A DNA stretch of 64,000 nt from Acidobacteriota bacterium (lineage in GTDB: Bacteria > Acidobacteriota > Terriglobia > Acidiferrales > UBA7541), in contig JABDEK010000004.1 in the NCBI GenBank assembly GCA_013287135.1, forward strand, positions 23,147 through 87,146, written 5' to 3'. Numbering within the stretch: the first letter of the stretch is position 1; each line of letters opens with the position of its first letter. Below are positions 62,078-64,000 of the stretch, piece after piece. The notes beneath the pieces were generated by a model. That model was not told the origin of the DNA and made no database searches. It worked only from the letters and a program-made list of their open reading frames with translations. A program made the position numbers and the translations under genes.

Positions 62078-64000
62078 TCATTCATAGCGCAAGGCAACCA
62101 TGGGATCCACGCGCATCGCCCGTCGAGCGGGAATGTAACAAGTGAGCAGCGCCACAACAGACAACAGAATTGCTACGGCTGCAAACGTGCCGGCGTCGGT
62201 GGCACCGACCCCAAAAAGTATGTTGCGCATAAAACGCGTTAGAGTAAATGACACGAGCAGGCCGATCGCAAGTCCGGTAACGATCATTCGCAAACCTTGA
62301 CCCAACACTAGACGAAACACGTCGCTTTGCTGCGCTCCTAGCGCCATACGGATCCCGATTTCGTGTGACCGTTGGCGCGTGGTGTAGGAAATCACTCCGT
62401 AAATGCCCACGGCCGCGAGCAGCAGCGCGAGCAAACCAAACGCTCCCACAAAAGTGCCGGCGATACGCTGTCCGGTACTGGCAACTTGCACGCGTGACTT
62501 TAAAGTGGACTCATCGTAAACGGGCAAATCGGCGTCCAAGCTGTGAACCGCTTTCTCGACCGCTGCGGTGTAGGTGAGCGGGTTCCCGGAAACGCGCGCA
62601 TGAATGACTGGCGAGGAGTCATAGTCCTGAAATGTCGGAAGATACAAAAACGGTTGCGTCGCCTCGTTCAGCGAATTGTAGTTCGCGTTATGCGCAACCC
62701 CAATCACCGTGAACCACACACCATCGACGAAGATACGTTTGCCGAGGGGATTCTGTTGAGGCCAATATCGCTCAGCAAACTTCTGATTCACAATGGCCAC
62801 CGGTTGCGAGGTGTCTGTATCTTTCGCAGTGAACTCGCGGCCTGCGACCAATGGGATTTCCATTGTCCGCAAGTAATTTGGTCCTACGGTCGTTGCGGCA
62901 ATTTCCATTGATTCGTGCGACTGCGGCACGTAGCCCTCGGGCGAAGCGGGCATGGAACTGTTTGTGTAACCTAGTGGGACCCAACTGGATAGCGTGGCTG
63001 ATTCCACGCCAGGGAGCGCTTCCAATTTCGCTAAAAGCTGCCGATTAAATTCCAGGCCGCGAGCCTGGCTATACCCCGCAGGAAGGAGGCTGTAGGAAGC
63101 GAGCAGAACATGGTCTGGGTTGAAGCCTGCATCGAACTGCTGCGCCTGGCGGAAACTTCTAATAAATAGTCCTGCGCTGACGAGCAAAAAGAGTGAAAGC
63201 GAGATTTGCACGACAACCAGAGCGCTTGATAACCGCGCTCTATGAAGTCCAACTGAAGCGCTGCCCGCCTCTTCTTTCAGAACTGATACCGGCGACATAT
63301 CGGAAGCGCGCAGGGCAGGCAGGATTCCGAATAGGACACCGGTAATGACCGAAATCGCGAAGGTGACAAATAATACAGCGCGGTCCACAGGTATGTTGAG
63401 CACTACTGGAATATCTGTGGGCGGGATGATTTGCGCGAGAGTCCCGGTGGTCCAGGCGGTTAGAAACATAGCGAGGATGCCGCCAGCCAAAGATAGGACC
63501 AGGCTCTCCACCAGTAGCTGCCGGATGAGACGCGACCTACTGGCTCCAATCGAAAGGCGTATCGCAATTTCGCGCCGCCGAGAAACCGACTTCACCAGCA
63601 TCAGGTTCGCCACGTTGGCGCAAACAAGCAATAAAACCACGCCCGCGATGGCCATCAGCATCGGAAGAAGAACGTACATATAAGCGTTCGCGCCGAACGG
63701 CGCACGCCAGAGCGGATACAACGTCACGGCGTTATTGCCCAAATGCGAAGTAGGAAATTGCTCGACGATATGGCCCACGAGCAGATCCATCTCCGCTTGC
63801 GCTTGCGCACGAGAAACCCCCGGAGCAAGACGTCCCATGAGCATTAGCCAGGTCTCGCTGCGAGTCTGCAGCTTGTCGCGATTGGAATCGAGTCCCGGCT
63901 GCATCGTCACTGGAACCCAGAGCTCGGCGCGCAGACCGGTTTGAGTGCCTTGGAACACGGCCGGCGCCACACCGATGATCGTGAATGGTTGTTCGTTGAT
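62078..64000 (-). CDS. ADOP-type ABC permease 6, 5'-truncated by the window edge
   Basis: The frame is open to the right edge; about 640 residues are visible, starting within the first periplasmic core (INEQPFTIIGVAPA). First FtsX block around GVVLLLVCANVANLMLVKSVSRRREIAIRL (abridged), then the second core and second FtsX block, end ARRAMRVDPMVALRYE. It is the most upstream visible member of the array, so the transcription unit and possibly more permeases extend beyond the window. Confidence 0.92.
   Translation of the reverse strand: MNEQPFTIIGVAPAVFQGTQTGLRAELWVPVTMQPGLDSNRDKLQTRSETWLMLMGRLAPGVSRAQAQAEMDLLVGHIVEQFPTSHLGNNAVTLYPLWRAPFGANAYMYVLLPMLMAIAGVVLLLVCANVANLMLVKSVSRRREIAIRLSIGASRSRLIRQLLVESLVLSLAGGILAMFLTAWTTGTLAQIIPPTDIPVVLNIPVDRAVLFVTFAISVITGVLFGILPALRASDMSPVSVLKEEAGSASVGLHRARLSSALVVVQISLSLFLLVSAGLFIRSFRQAQQFDAGFNPDHVLLASYSLLPAGYSQARGLEFNRQLLAKLEALPGVESATLSSWVPLGYTNSSMPASPEGYVPQSHESMEIAATTVGPNYLRTMEIPLVAGREFTAKDTDTSQPVAIVNQKFAERYWPQQNPLGKRIFVDGVWFTVIGVAHNANYNSLNEATQPFLYLPTFQDYDSSPVIHARVSGNPLTYTAAVEKAVHSLDADLPVYDESTLKSRVQVASTGQRIAGTFVGAFGLLALLLAAVGIYGVISYTTRQRSHEIGIRMALGAQQSDVFRLVLGQGLRMIVTGLAIGLLVSFTLTRFMRNILFGVGATDAGTFAAVAILLSVVALLTCYIPARRAMRVDPMVALRYE

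Noticed and set aside
1..64000. CRISPR arrays, insertion sequences, rRNA genes, replication origin
   Set aside because: I saw no regularly spaced repeats, transposase or integrase motifs, rRNA sequence or DnaA-box cluster.

Overview
The window looks like a chromosomal segment of an Acidobacteriota genome, probably class Terriglobia. The support comes from lineage-typical families: six large MacB/FtsX-type permeases of the 'acidobacterial duplicated orphan permease' (ADOP) type, an acidobacterial VWFA-related secreted protein, two giant Oar-like TonB-dependent receptors with N-terminal carboxypeptidase-regulatory domains, and an M28 peptidase and a two-component system typical of that group. 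No transposase, integrase, CRISPR array, rRNA or replication origin was recognised.

Layout. (1) 1-3.4 kb: the 3' part of an HlyD-type export adaptor, then, on the minus strand, three very small (28, 24 and 22 aa) paralogous lysine-rich peptide genes. Each has its own Shine-Dalgarno sequence. The first (28 aa) and the tandem pair each sit behind a correctly spaced sigma-54 -24/-12 promoter. Next to them is a sigma-54 activator whose receiver domain has lost its phospho-acceptor Asp. This is the most unusual system in the window. (2) 3.4-16.8 kb: secreted acetamidase/formamidase homologue; Oar-like receptor coupled to a VWFA-domain protein; DUF2127 membrane protein; the agmatine-to-putrescine pair aguB-aguA; a second Oar-like receptor. 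(3) 16.8-26.6 kb: accessory region with a GHKL-ATPase carrying an Ig-like domain, two PIN-domain toxin-antitoxin modules, tRNA-Asn, a truncated tRNA-Asn copy, a tmRNA-3'-end-like fragment, and a three-gene operon (ferritin-like/DUF362 fusion, phytoene-dehydrogenase-like flavoprotein, alpha/beta hydrolase). (4) 26.7-31.3 kb: hypothetical secreted protein, a decayed TonB fragment, a MoaD/ThiS protein coupled to a BNR-repeat protein, a structured leader before a Ni/Co transporter, and YbjQ.

(5) 31.4-34.9 kb: copper-handling cluster (His/Cys-rich secreted protein, Tat-exported multicopper oxidase, TolC-type outer-membrane channel). (6) 35.1-42.1 kb: HIT protein, bactofilin-like membrane protein, Fe/Mn superoxide dismutase divergent from a VIT1/CCC1 metal transporter, secreted M28 peptidase, HtrA protease with two PDZ domains. 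(7) 42.4-45.3 kb: TonB protein followed by a secreted M48-like protein with a destroyed zinc site, closed by a strong terminator. (8) 45.3-64 kb: one long minus-strand block of six ADOP permeases, one MacB-type ATPase and an AlkD-like DNA repair protein, ending in an NtrC-type regulator and an NtrY-type kinase. The tight spacing suggests that the export array and the two-component system are expressed together.

Start codons were chosen by eye from Shine-Dalgarno sequences, overlaps with neighbours and family N-termini. Functions rest on recognised motifs, not on database searches.
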